NCBI GenBank assembly: GCA_948144175.1
Contig: CANXME010002000.1
Coordinates: 372,001-436,000 of the forward strand
Length of the DNA: 64,000 bases
Source: Closterium sp. NIES-65
Taxonomy: Eukaryota; Streptophyta; Zygnematophyceae; Desmidiales; Closteriaceae
Direction of reading: 5' to 3'
The position numbers were made by a program, and so were the translations under genes. The notes under the pieces were generated by a model. It saw only the letters and a program-made list of their open reading frames with translations. It was not told where the DNA came from and made no database searches. Shown one piece after another: positions 52,869 through 63,070 of the stretch; the first letter of the stretch is position 1; each line of letters opens with the position of its first letter.

Positions 52869-53010
52869 ATGTCAAAGGTAACAGTAGAAAGTAAGAATGA
52901 AGAAAGGAGGAGATCACTAGCAAGCAGTTGGATGCAAATAGCAAACCCTAACTGGGTTGTACTCGCTATAGAGCACCCCACTGCAGGCTAGATAATATAA
53001 CATTCTGACA
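52857..53010 (-). repeat. Copia-S-like LTR S9 with primer site, inverted
   Basis: The LTR runs from 53010 (TGTCAGAATG) to 52870 (141 bp) on the minus strand, then a perfect site TGGTATCAGAGCC (52869-52857), the best initiator-tRNA-Met match in the window. Nothing of its internal region remains because S8 lies there. No flanking duplication was found. Confidence 0.7.
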
Positions 53011-56000
53011 ACATCTACCGAAACTCCTGCGAATCAACCTACAGGCGTCGACCAGAGCATGATGGAGAATTTTTTCTCCTTCATGTCCTTCTACAAACAA
53101 CACCAACAATCGGCACCTGCGCAGTCAAACAACAGCAACAACAACAACGACGTGACACCCATGAGTCTCGATGGCTCATCTTACATGCGCGGAAATCAAT
53201 AGCAGCAGCTTACCTTCGCTCCGTACGAGCCCCAGTGAGGTTCCATCAGCTTCATGCCGCACTAGCAACCTTCACCTAGACAAGAGAAGACGTTGGACGC
53301 ACTCCAAGTTCCGTCGCAATTTGCGCATGTCTTAAAACTGCAAACTTCAAGACCATTCGACGGGAAGGACTTCTTCACCTGGTCATTCGAGTTTGAGCTA
53401 ATGATGGAAGGCGCGCAGATACTCGGCTTCTTCGACGGGTCCTTGCCATATCCAACAAACGGCACGCAATACGACAAACAGCGGTACACATATCAGTCAA
53501 TGATGGCATACACAATCCTACTGAGGAACATCACTCCGAATCAGCAACAGAACATTCGGTCTTACCGGGGATACGCCAACTCCGCCGAACTCGCATACAA
53601 CCACCTGAAGAACCTGTATCAAGCAACAGACAGCGTCAATCAGAGTCGGTTAATGGTGCAAGTGACAACAGAGGAAATGAAACCGGGAAAAAAAGGGATG
53701 GCGTATATCAGCCGCTGTCACGAATTGCGCGACAAGCTCCTTTGATGCGGAGGAACGATAGCCGAAGACGCCTTCGTTACAGTCATCATCGGCGGCCTTG
53801 GTCCGCAATGGCGCTCCACCCGAGCCATCCTCCGAGCCCGCGGGAAAATCTCCGAAGCAGCTCTCTACGCCGAGATTCACGCTGAACAACAAGACATGGA
53901 CCTACAAGAAGAAAAACACAAGAGGAAGACGTTAGTGCCTGAGTTCGCTTTCCACACTCAACGGCGCTACAACAACAACAACCATCGGCAAAACAAGTAC
54001 CAAGGTCAACAACCCGCACCTCCGTTCTGTCATCTCTGCAAGACGGCAGGTCATCCCTGCCCACACTGCCCTAACCGGCAGCAGTCAGCACCAACGCAGC
54101 GGCAGCTCCGACCTTCAAGCAGTCAAGTCGCCTCAACGCAAGCAAATTCCACCACTCAAGTGCAAACGTCAACAACGTCGACGGGACAACCTCCACAAGG
54201 AACAAGGAACATCGTCAGCTGCATGGCAAGATTGACTGACTCCTGCATCACTGAATCGCAGCCGCACTTCTCACCAGAAGAACAACTCGACGAAAGGACT
54301 CCACGTCGAGAGTCGCTGCAACCGAACCCAACGTACGCAGCCATCGCCCAGAGCGAATCGTCTGGGAAGGATACCTGGTTCTTAGACAATTGCTGCAGAC
54401 AACACATGTGCTCTTCAGGTCGCTTCGTTCAACGGGAATACCAACTTCAGCGGGAAGTCATCATCACCGTCGCGAACAACCAGAACCTGCGCACACAACA
54501 ACAAGGCGTAGTTCAACTTCAGTCACGAGAGACAAACGTCATACTGCAGATGTCCTAGGTTTTAATAGTAGAAGGACTCGGCTACAACTTACTAAGCGCC
54601 AGTCAACTGATGGCGAAGGGCATACACCTCGAAGCAGACAACACCATTCTGGAGTTCAAGCACGGGAAGGGCGGTCTCTACATCGGGAAGGCAGTCCTGA
54701 AAAATAACGTCTTCGTCCTCGACTTCGTCCCAGATCTCAGCACATCTGACAGCGACGGGATCGTCACTTTCACCTCCTGGACACATCCACCAGATCTCGA
54801 CCCAGACCTCAGCCACGAAGGCTTCTGGTACTCGCACACCATCCCTGAGGCAGAACGAACAAGAGCATTAGCAACAATTCAACACTCAGCAGCAGCAGAG
54901 ACCACATCGGCAGCAGCAGAGACAACACCGGCAGCAGCAGAGACAAAATCGGCAGCAGCAGAGACAACATCGGCAGCAGCAGAGACAACATCAACAGTAG
55001 CATAAACATCAGCAGCAGCAGTGGCAACATCGACACCAGTCGTTGGTCCATCAACAACACCAATCTTCGTCGACGACACACCACCGACACCCGCACAACA
55101 GCTAAACCCGGCACCACAAGAAGTTCACCGAAGCGCCAACTTCACTGCTAGCTTCTACTCCAACTCCGACACGTATCGCCGCTCACCCGGACATCGCGCC
55201 ATCGAAGGAACCTAGCACGCAAGAATGGGACATCCAAGCAACACAGTGTTAAACAACACGATAAGAGCAGGCGTGCTCGACAAATACTCATTACTACTAA
55301 CCGACGGCAGAGAACTCTAGCGAGTCTGTGGAACGTGCTTCACTTGTCCAGAAGCCGACTTACCGCACCAGCCGTTCGTCTCGCATTACAATCCAAGCGC
55401 ACCTGCATACGCATCTCTTGAAAAGGTGTACAGCGACATACTGTACAATCGCGAACCCGGGCATAACGCATACAACTACACCATCACGTTCATCGACGCA
55501 GCCACACGCTGCGTTTGGCACCTCAACCTTCCAAGCAAGGACATGGCCTTCAAAGCTTTCGTTGCCTGGCTTCCTGTGGCGGAACGAGAATCAAGCGTGA
55601 AACTTCCTGTTGCACAGGTCAATACCGACGAAGCAGAACGCGTAGGGCCAAATTTCAATCCTACACCAGAAGCGGGAGATGAAGCAGTCTATCCCGACGA
55701 CACAACACTCCCCCGCTACACACAGAGTGGACTCCAGATACTCGGCCTCGTCACCGCGGTTTACGTCACAGCCATTCCTAAGGAGCCTGCCACGGTTCAG
55801 CAAGCTCTGGGGGGGGAGCATAGGGAAAAATGGCGCGAAGCCATGGACAAGGAGCTGAAAGCACTGGAAGAACGGAACACCTGGAAAGTTGTTCTCATCG
55901 GCGTGGCACGAAACAAGACAGTACTCACCGGAAAATGGGTCTTCCGTATGAAGACAAAGGCAGACGGCACCATCGACAAGTTTAAAGCGCGCTGGGTCGT

Positions 56001-57284
56001 ACGCGGCTTCGACCAAGAACACGGACGCGACTTCGCCGAAACATTTGCCCGGGTCAGTCGACACACCTCGCTGCGAATTCTCCTCGCGATCGCCGCCATG
56101 AAGAAGAAGAAACTGTGGCAAATTGATGTCGCCAACGCATTTCTCTACGCACCTGTCGACGCAGAAATCTTCGTCGAACTACCACATGGCTCCAACGGAG
56201 AGCCTAACCAAGTCTGTCAGCTGCTGAAGTCGCTCTACGACATCAAACAAGCCCCGAGGCTGTGGCAACAGTACCTGCACGCAAGACTTATCCGCATAGG
56301 ATTCTGCCAGCTACCTCACGACCAGGGCATGTACCGGCTTACAAAAGGCACTGACTACATCCTACTAATCGTCTACGTAGACGATCTGCTCTACATCAGG
56401 TCGACCGATGGCGTCACTACCTGGTTGGAAGGGGAGCTACAGAAAGATCTCACGCTCACGGTCTCGTCTACCGTCACACAATACCTCGGCCTCAACATTC
56501 AGGAAGAAGAGAACGCAATCTACCTCAGCGCTGCAAAATACGCCGACACCATCGCCAAACGCTTCGCACTCACGCCGACCACCAATTCCACGCCATACCG
56601 CTACACGGCAGGAAATAACAAGGATCCGCTCCACTAAAGACCGCCGGCATATGCGACTACTAGAGAAAACTGGGATGCCTCCTCTTCGCAGCTGTTACCT
56701 GCCGTCCGGACCTATCGTACTCCGCAAGTCAGTTCGCAACCTACCTCAAGAAACCTGAAGTAGAACACATGGCGGAACTCGACCGCGCTCTCCACTGCCT
56801 CATCAGCATCTTAACCGTCGGTCTAACCTACCACAAGAACGGGACTACGAGACCTAAACTAATCGGCTACGTCGACGCCGATCACGCCGGCGACTCCGAC
56901 AACAGACGCTCACGCACCGGCTACATCTATCGCCTCGAGGCTATCGGACCTATCTCCTGGCAGTTGAGCAAGCAGGAGTTAATCGCTCTCTCCTCAGCTG
57001 AAGCTGAATATATCGCACTCTGCTCAGCCACCAAGGAAGTGTGAGATTAGTAGGTAGAGTGAGGAGCCATAGCTAGGGTTAGCTAGCTAGGCAAGAGAGA
57101 AATGAAGAAAGGAGGGGTTTCACTAGCAGCAGTTGGGATACATATAGCAAACCCTAACAGGGTTGTACTCGCTATAGAGCACCCCACTACAGGCTAGATG
57201 ATAACATTCTGACTGGAAGGACTGTATGCTGCTGACTGGACAGAGCCACGTCACCAGCAGCGACACTCCAGAAGCGAAGGGGAG
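53011..57284 (+). pseudogene. Copia-G element, degenerate gag-pol
   Basis: A different, lower-GC copia. Gag from about 53293 (FDGKDFFTWSFEFELMM; TGA at 53743), zinc knuckle CHLCKTAGHPCPHC (about 54029), protease remnant WFLDNCCRQHMCS (Asp-Asn for Asp-Ser/Thr, about 54379), integrase zinc site (ARMGHPS, CGTCFTC) and first Asp (YSDILYN). A deletion near 55610 then removes the rest of the core. RT from 55830 with YVDDLLYIR (56376), frameshifts near 56640-56770, RNase H (GYVDADHAGDSDN, SSAEAEYIAL) interrupted by a solo LTR and resuming EGLYAADWTEP. Stops are of all three kinds (54556, 55003, 55213, 55318, 56635). The polypurine tract GAAGCGAAGGGGAG is at 57271-57284. Confidence 0.85.
57040..57214 (-). 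repeat. Solo LTR K in Copia-G RNase H
   Basis: 175 bp starting TGTGAGATTA on the plus strand, related to S9 over its right two thirds. Flanked by GGAAG at 57035-57039 and 57215-57219. Removing it and one GGAAG restores the reading ATKEGLYAADW. Orientation is taken from S9. Confidence 0.82.
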
Positions 57285-57620
57285 TGTTGGAAACAATTGA
57301 CTTAAGCGCCTTTGTCGTGTCGAAACACTAAGTCATAAGCGAAGCAGAACATATCGAAGCATCGGCGAGTCAACCCTCGGAGGTTGAGCAACTGCTGGAG
57401 GTTACGCGAAAGTCAAAGGTCAGCGACCTTTGATTTGACAAATACAGCGCGACAGGAAGGACAAACAACTGACTCGTTATTGAGCAGTTGCCCGAGTCGT
57501 CACTCTATCGAACCGCAACAGCAACAGCAAAACAGTTATTAATTATAACTGTTCATATTCCCTTGTACTCTTATAAAAGCTTGTATCCCTTTGTTTTAAT
57601 CAATCTACTTTGCCCTCACA
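57285..57620 (+). repeat. Copia-G 3' LTR (right end approximate)
   Basis: Begins TGTTGGAAACAATTGA right after the polypurine tract, the usual start of plant copia LTRs, and contains CTTATAAAAG (57571) as a likely TATA box. The end CCCTCACA near 57617 is a guess; no 5' partner is present. Confidence 0.65.
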
Positions 57621-57999
57621 TACGGTACTAGCGCAAGGTGGTTCAAACACTTCACTAAAAACTTCTGCTATTACATCATCCCTATCCAGAGTTCAGTCGT
57701 GTAAAGATCCTAAGGGCTTTCTCAGCCCAACAAGGCAATACCGTATCTGAGCTGGCACAATAGGGGCCTCCATTGGCCAGAAATACAGTTCCGTTATTGC
57801 CTGCCAACGATAATATCACTACACCATGGTTTGCAAAACTGGTACACTGATCCTACAGAGTATAATTTTAAAAAACAAGGAAAACCCTGATGGATCAGGG
57901 TTTGAACAAGGTGTCACACTGATAATCAGTTTTTTGGACTTGTGCAACACTGCAACAAGGGTTGCTGAAATCCAAAAATTAGCCCTGCGACCGACAATG
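57621..57999. other. Unassigned segment
   Basis: No gene or known repeat. Open frames are under 65 codons. Confidence 0.4.
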
Positions 58000-60559
58000 T
58001 CGGGTCAGTAAGATCGTAGGAAGGATGGTTGAATTCAGGGCACTTGCAGGAAGGAGGCAATGTGGAGGGAAAGCCAGCGCTGCTCCGAACAATACTGTAC
58101 AGGCGCTAACAGTGTTGGGTCAACAGGATTGTAGAAAGGGTGGTTAGAACCAGGGAACTTGCAGAAAGGATGCGATGTGGAGGGAGAGCCAGCGCTGCTC
58201 TGGTAGCGACAAGTGACAGGCGAAGGAGAGAGTCCTGCCGCCCGCCATGGTGAGCTGGCAGAACGTGGTAGTTTCATTGTCCTGCAAGGCGAGGAGGTGG
58301 ACGGAATAGAGAGGTGGTGGCGGTAGTGGAATAGAGCCACGGAGAGCCACAGAGAGAAAGCACAAGAGAAGGGACTGCATGGTTACTTGAGTGCATAAAC
58401 TGCAAACAGATCATACCCGCACAGTGTAGTTGACTCCAGAGCCCTGGATGCGAGCAGTGCGAGCCGTGGACACGCCACAGAGAGGAATGCAGAATCTGTT
58501 TCCTGAAGGCACAAGAGTACGAGAACAAAACGAGAACAGAACAATACCTGTGTGGTGAAGTTGACTCCAGCGCCTTGAATGCGAGCCGTGGACACGCAAG
58601 GCAGAGTCAGCCCCATCACGCAAGGCAGAGTCAGCCCCATCACGCAAGGCAGAGTCAACCCCATCACGCAAGGCAGAGTCAGCCCCATCACGCAAGGCAG
58701 AGTCAGCCCCATCACGCAAGGCAGAGTCAGCCCCATCACGCAAGGCAGAGTCAGCCCCATCACGCAAGGCAGAGTCAGCCCCATCACGCAAGGCAGAGTC
58801 AGCCCCATCACGCAAGGCAGAGTCAGCCCCATCACGCAAGGCAGAGTCAGCCCCATCACGCAAGGCAGAGTCAGCCCCATCACCGTTCGATGAATGGTCA
58901 GCTCACACGTGGCGGAGTCAACGGTCACTGTTTCGCCCTTCATACGCGGCAGTAGCAAGTCGGCGAGCACCCTGGTGGGGGCAAGGAGTGGAGGGGGAGA
59001 AGGGGAAGGGGGAGGGGGACGTGATGATCAGCTGAGAGCTTGAAAGACACTGTCTCGCCTCGCCCATGATGTGCCGCAGTAGCAAGTGGAAGGGGAGGAA
59101 GGGGAAGGGGAAGAGGAAGGGGAAGGGGAAGAGGAAGGGGAAGGGGAAGAGGAAGGGGAAGGGGGGGAAGGGGAAGGGGGGGAAGGGGAAGGGGAAGAGG
59201 GAGCGGAAGGGGGTGAAAGGGATAGGGAAGGGGAAGGGGAAGGGGAAGGGGAAGAGGGAGCGGAAGGGGGTGAAAGGGATAGGGAAGGGGAAGGGGAAGG
59301 GGTAGGGGAAAGGGAAGGGGAAGTGGGGGAGGTGGGGGAAGGTGGCAGTAGTTACAAGGTCGGGACTCGCGACTCGTGACATTCACACCAAGACACATTA
59401 TAGCAACTTGGCTCATGATGTGCCAAAGGTAGCACGCGAACACACAAAAAGGCCAGAAAGCCTGAATGAGAAAGACACGGCTTGAAATGAATAGATTATA
59501 GAAGCCACCCACCAGATGCACACAACCCAGAGGGGAATGGTGAAATAAAGTTGGAGGAGGGGAACTCCATAGTTTACTACTGCTATGGTTGTCAAGTAGG
59601 CGAGACCCGCCATCAAGGACTGTAATGGCAGAAATGGTGTGTGGTGGGCAGGGAAGATTGGGAGGGAAAGAATCGGACTGATTGATTGATTAAGGCAGGA
59701 AGGGAGGGATTGGGCCAGCATGCTTGCTGGCTGCTATGGTTGACAAGTAGGCGAGACCCGCCATCAAGGACTGTAATGGCAGGGATGGCGTGTGGTGGGC
59801 AGGGGAGATTGGGAGAGGGAGGGGCGGGAAAGAGAGGGATTGAGGCAACTCGTTTGAGGCTGCTGCTGCGCTGCAGATGTCCAAAAGGCGACAAAGGCCA
59901 TCTGGACCAGAGCAGTAAGGATGGTGAGGTGTGGGGGAGAAGGGAGGATGACTAAGGAGGTGGATGAAGAGGGAGGGAAAGAGAAAGCGGAGGCTTCAAA
60001 TGAATGGGAGAAAAAGGGGTGTACTTGGAAGCAATAAGGTACGAGCGTACAAAGCAGCAAGACGGCACTTCTAGGACAGAGAATTTGACTGACACGAGCT
60101 CACCAGGACGAAGACGATTCCGACGAGGGCTGTAAAGGTGAGTTGCAGGGGAGGGATGGTGAAGCGGAGGAGCGTGGGCGAGCGGGAGACGAGTACTCGC
60201 GTGCCCACTGGCTGAACAAGGCCAGGATACATGAGTGGCGTTCCCTCTGCCACCCCTCCTGCTGCCCCTCCTGCTGCTCCCCCTGCTGCCCCCCCTGTTG
60301 CTGCCGCCCCCCTTGCTGCCCCCCCTGTTGCTGCTGCCCCCGTTGCTGCCCCCCCTGTTGCTGCCGTCTCCCTTGCTGCTGCTTTTGCTGTAGTAGGACT
60401 AGCGGCAGCATCAGCAATGCCAACGGCTACAGCAGCAGCAGCAGGAGAAGCAGGAGGAGGATTCGGCGGAGTGGGATGATGAGCATTGAAAGAGGAGTAG
60501 GAGGCGGTGAAGGTGGCGAGCAGAGGAGCGCGATCCGAGCTTTGGCCTTGGCCGCTCAT
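58000..60559 (-). CDS. Candidate host gene, hydrophobic protein, exon structure unresolved
   Basis: Exon-like pieces in order on the minus strand. Exon 1, 60559-60104 (152 codons exactly, donor GTGAGC): MSGQGQSSDRAPLLATF, an Ala/Gly/Thr-rich repeat, then a hydrophobic helix (LQLTFTALVGIVFVL). Then MAFVAFWTSAAQ (about 59903, after CCAG), SLMAGLAYLTTIAVVNYGV and a membrane helix to WVVCIW (59619-59515, acceptor TTACAG, donor GTGGGT), and AFWPFCVFACYLWHIMSQV (59461-59395). Later pieces include ETVTVDSATCELTIH (about 58905) and GAGVNFTTQ with donor GTATTG (58575). Two or more membrane segments suggest an integral membrane protein. I do not recognise the family. Exon-sized duplications throughout make the true exons uncertain. 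Confidence 0.4.
58014..58205. repeat. Two-copy direct repeat of about 77 bp
   Basis: 58014-58090 and 58129-58205 align over their length (shared GGAGGGAAAGCCAGCGCTGC-type core). On the minus strand both read EQRWLSLHIASFLQVP, so this looks like a duplicated terminal exon. Confidence 0.65.
58593..58880. repeat. 24-bp minisatellite, 12 copies
   Basis: Twelve head-to-tail units CACGCAAGGCAGAGTCAGCC plus CCAT, nearly perfect; unit 3 has AACC for AGCC. Units abut without spacers. All six frames are open through it because 24 is divisible by three. Confidence 0.95.
59085..59345. repeat. Polypurine tract (AAGGGG)n
   Basis: About 260 bp of almost pure A/G on the plus strand, mostly GGGGAA units, with an internal duplication of about 66 bp (from 59193 and 59253). 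Confidence 0.9.
59580..59825. repeat. Two-copy direct repeat of about 90 bp
   Basis: 59580-59668 and 59733-59825 share an acceptor-like TTACAG and the minus-strand coding start SLMAGLAYL. Only the 59.6-kb copy continues into a full hydrophobic exon; the other diverges after about 12 codons. Confidence 0.75.
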
Positions 60560-63070
60560 TGGCTGCTCCTTGTTGAAACCCTAGCCGATGAACAGTGCAG
60601 GAGAGGTCGGAAAAGATTAGGTGAGGTCGGAAAACTTTGGAGCGAAGCAAAGCGAAGGGAGCGAGGAAGGTTTGGAAGGCAATCAAGGCAGCCTTCGTGT
60701 GTGTCTTCCAGCGGAAGCAAGATTCAGCGTGTTGAATAGACGATCGAGAAGACCAGAGCAAGCCAAGGTACCGACTCGCTCGAATTTCGTATACTGCATA
60801 CAGAATCAACTCTGTATACTCGAAGGACCAAACTTGTGTGCGCCATACAGAAGCTCACCATGATGTTGACGCTCCCACGGCTGAAGCCGCTCGGCCTTGC
60901 GCAATTCGAGTGCTCTGAAATCCGGGATATTCACACAGCGCGTTCCCGCAATTTTCGGAATCAGTAATCAAGCAACGCCGTTAATGAAGGTGGTTACTGT
61001 GGTTCCCTCGCCAGCAGCTTTCTGATCTGAGGTAGGAAGCGAGATGAACGAGAGGAAGGATAGACGAGGGAGAAGGGTTTTTACTAGAGGTATGAGTCGA
61101 CGCAAGCTCCAACCTAGAACCCCTCCAACCCCCCTGTTTTTGTGATTAGGCGGTGGCGTCACTCTATTCGGGCCGAGACGAGCCATTCCCCGCGAGGAAA
61201 GGGCCGCGAGGAGGCCCGATGCCCTCGCTGTCGTGACCTGGGCCACGCGAGAGAAACCAATCTGGCACCGGGGGTGGCGCCGCCACCTCGCCCGACCCTC
61301 CTGGCGAGAAAACCTAGGCTCGGCCCTTGTGATTCCGTCCGTAGGGGTCCCGCCGATATCCTCCTGCTTCTCCTGCCATGCCATTCGCGTTTGCGGCAGG
61401 ATGTCTCGGGATCCCGCCTATATCTTCCCTACCCCTCAACCCTCCTGTTTTTGCGATTACGCGAGAATTGGGACAGTGGGGGGAGCAGCTCGCGTCAATC
61501 CAAAGGCGGCGGGGGTCTTTGCGGGCGGGCTAGGTGGGTTGGCTCCCGCCCCTTGCGTGCTGCGCTAGGCGACGGTGTCAGAACGAAAATGACGGACCAA
61601 ATGATGGTGAATGGTTTTTGCGATATCTTCCCCTCGCTATCCGTCTTGGTCGACTTTTTGGATAGGTTTGAGCTGGCTCGGTTTGGTAAATATATAGGCC
61701 CTGTTCGGCTGCAAAATTGCACGTTTTTCCCCATCTAGGTTCGGTGTTGTGCGGGAGGTCTGGTTCCGAACGTTGGGAAGTTCGGAAACCAAAGGCAGCT
61801 TGTCGTCCTGACACCGTGGCAACACGTCAGCAAAATCTAAGGTGTATCTACAGTGTCCGCGCAAAAGACAGAGAAATTAGACCAGGCCACCGGACCTCAA
61901 CGGCCAACATGAACGACCCAAAAATCCTCCACACATCCAACTCACTCAGGTTTATGGCCCTGGGTCACCCCTCGGTCAGGCCTCCCGCGGACGGAAAATC
62001 TGAAAAAAAAAAGTTGCTCCTGCTAGGTATGTCGAGGACGTTGCACTGGGCTGCTGTTCGTGTGTTCGCGGGGCCTTTTGCTGGCGATGCACATGTTTAA
62101 AAATACCCCCAATCTGGGCAGGAGGGCACTTGGGGGACGCAGGACTTACCCCCCACGCTGCCCGAAATGGAAGTCTCAATTAGGCGGAAGATGGGTACTC
62201 ACGTTGAAAAGATGAGTACCCAACTTCTGGCCTTCCCTTCTTGTGATTGGTCGTTGGCTGACTTCTGGGCCCACGTCAGGCTTGGGGTTGGGCGAGAGGT
62301 TCGGAGTTGTGTGGGGTGGGTAGCTCGGAATGAAGTCTTGTCGCACGAGGGTCGCAGGCGATTTTGGTGGTGCCGAACCACTCTCAACGGCCAACATGAA
62401 CACTTTTCAGGCTCCCAACGGCCAAGATGACCTGTTTTTAGTGCTCCTGAAGTGCTGCCGAACAGGGCCATAAAAACAACTGTTATAGAACGGTGAATGT
62501 TTGGTGCAATGTTGATGCGTAGGGCTTTGCCCTGTTCAACCAGCCCTAGTCGGCTGCTAGGCCCTTCGAGGCTAAGGGCTTGTCAAATCGTCGCACGTTC
62601 GAACAAATGACGGGTGTCCAAATTCCTTATCTTCCGTGTTCGCTGTCCTGACGAGCTCAACGAAGCTGGATACCCGACGCGCGCGGGAGGTGAGACGCCC
62701 TAATTGTGAATTCTCGTTACTGCGAACCGCTGCTGTCTGGAGGTACGGACCAGCCCATTCAGATATCAACATCGGGTGGTAACCAGTGTTTGAACGCCCA
62801 AATTCTGGGGTTTGAGTTCGGTACAGTACGCTACAATCACTCTGGTTTAGTCCGGGGCCGTCTGAACGTCAGAGGTGACACGCCCTAAAAGCCTGCTCAC
62901 AAATCTGACATAGAGCGAGCAGCAGTAGTTTGTTTCACCATCGTGCCTGACGCGCCAACACGCCAAACGCACCAAACGCGCCAAACGCGCCAAACGCGCC
63001 AATCGCCTAACCCGCCAACGCGCCCTACGCTAGATTTGCGTATCGTAGACAAATCTCCCAGCAGCCATCG
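60560..63070. other. Unassigned intergenic segment
   Basis: About 2.5 kb without a gene I can support. Open frames reach 198 codons but look compositional. The segment 60560-60620 is a plausible promoter and 5' region for the minus-strand gene. A 19-bp word CTCAACGGCCAACATGAAC occurs at about 61898 and 62383. Two similar stretches contain CCTGTTTTTG(C/T)GATTA (about 61132 and 61442). Confidence 0.4.
62945..63025. repeat. Short tandem repeat CGCGCCAAA
   Basis: Seven to eight imperfect 9-10 bp units ending shortly upstream of the USP-like gene. Confidence 0.75.

Noticed and set aside
58593..58880. CRISPR array
   Set aside because: The 24-bp units are directly adjacent without spacers, and the context is eukaryotic.
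61142..61738. 198-codon plus-strand frame and the overlapping 138-codon minus-strand frame
   Set aside because: Arg/Pro/Leu-rich with no domain or splice context; probably chance frames in GC-rich DNA.
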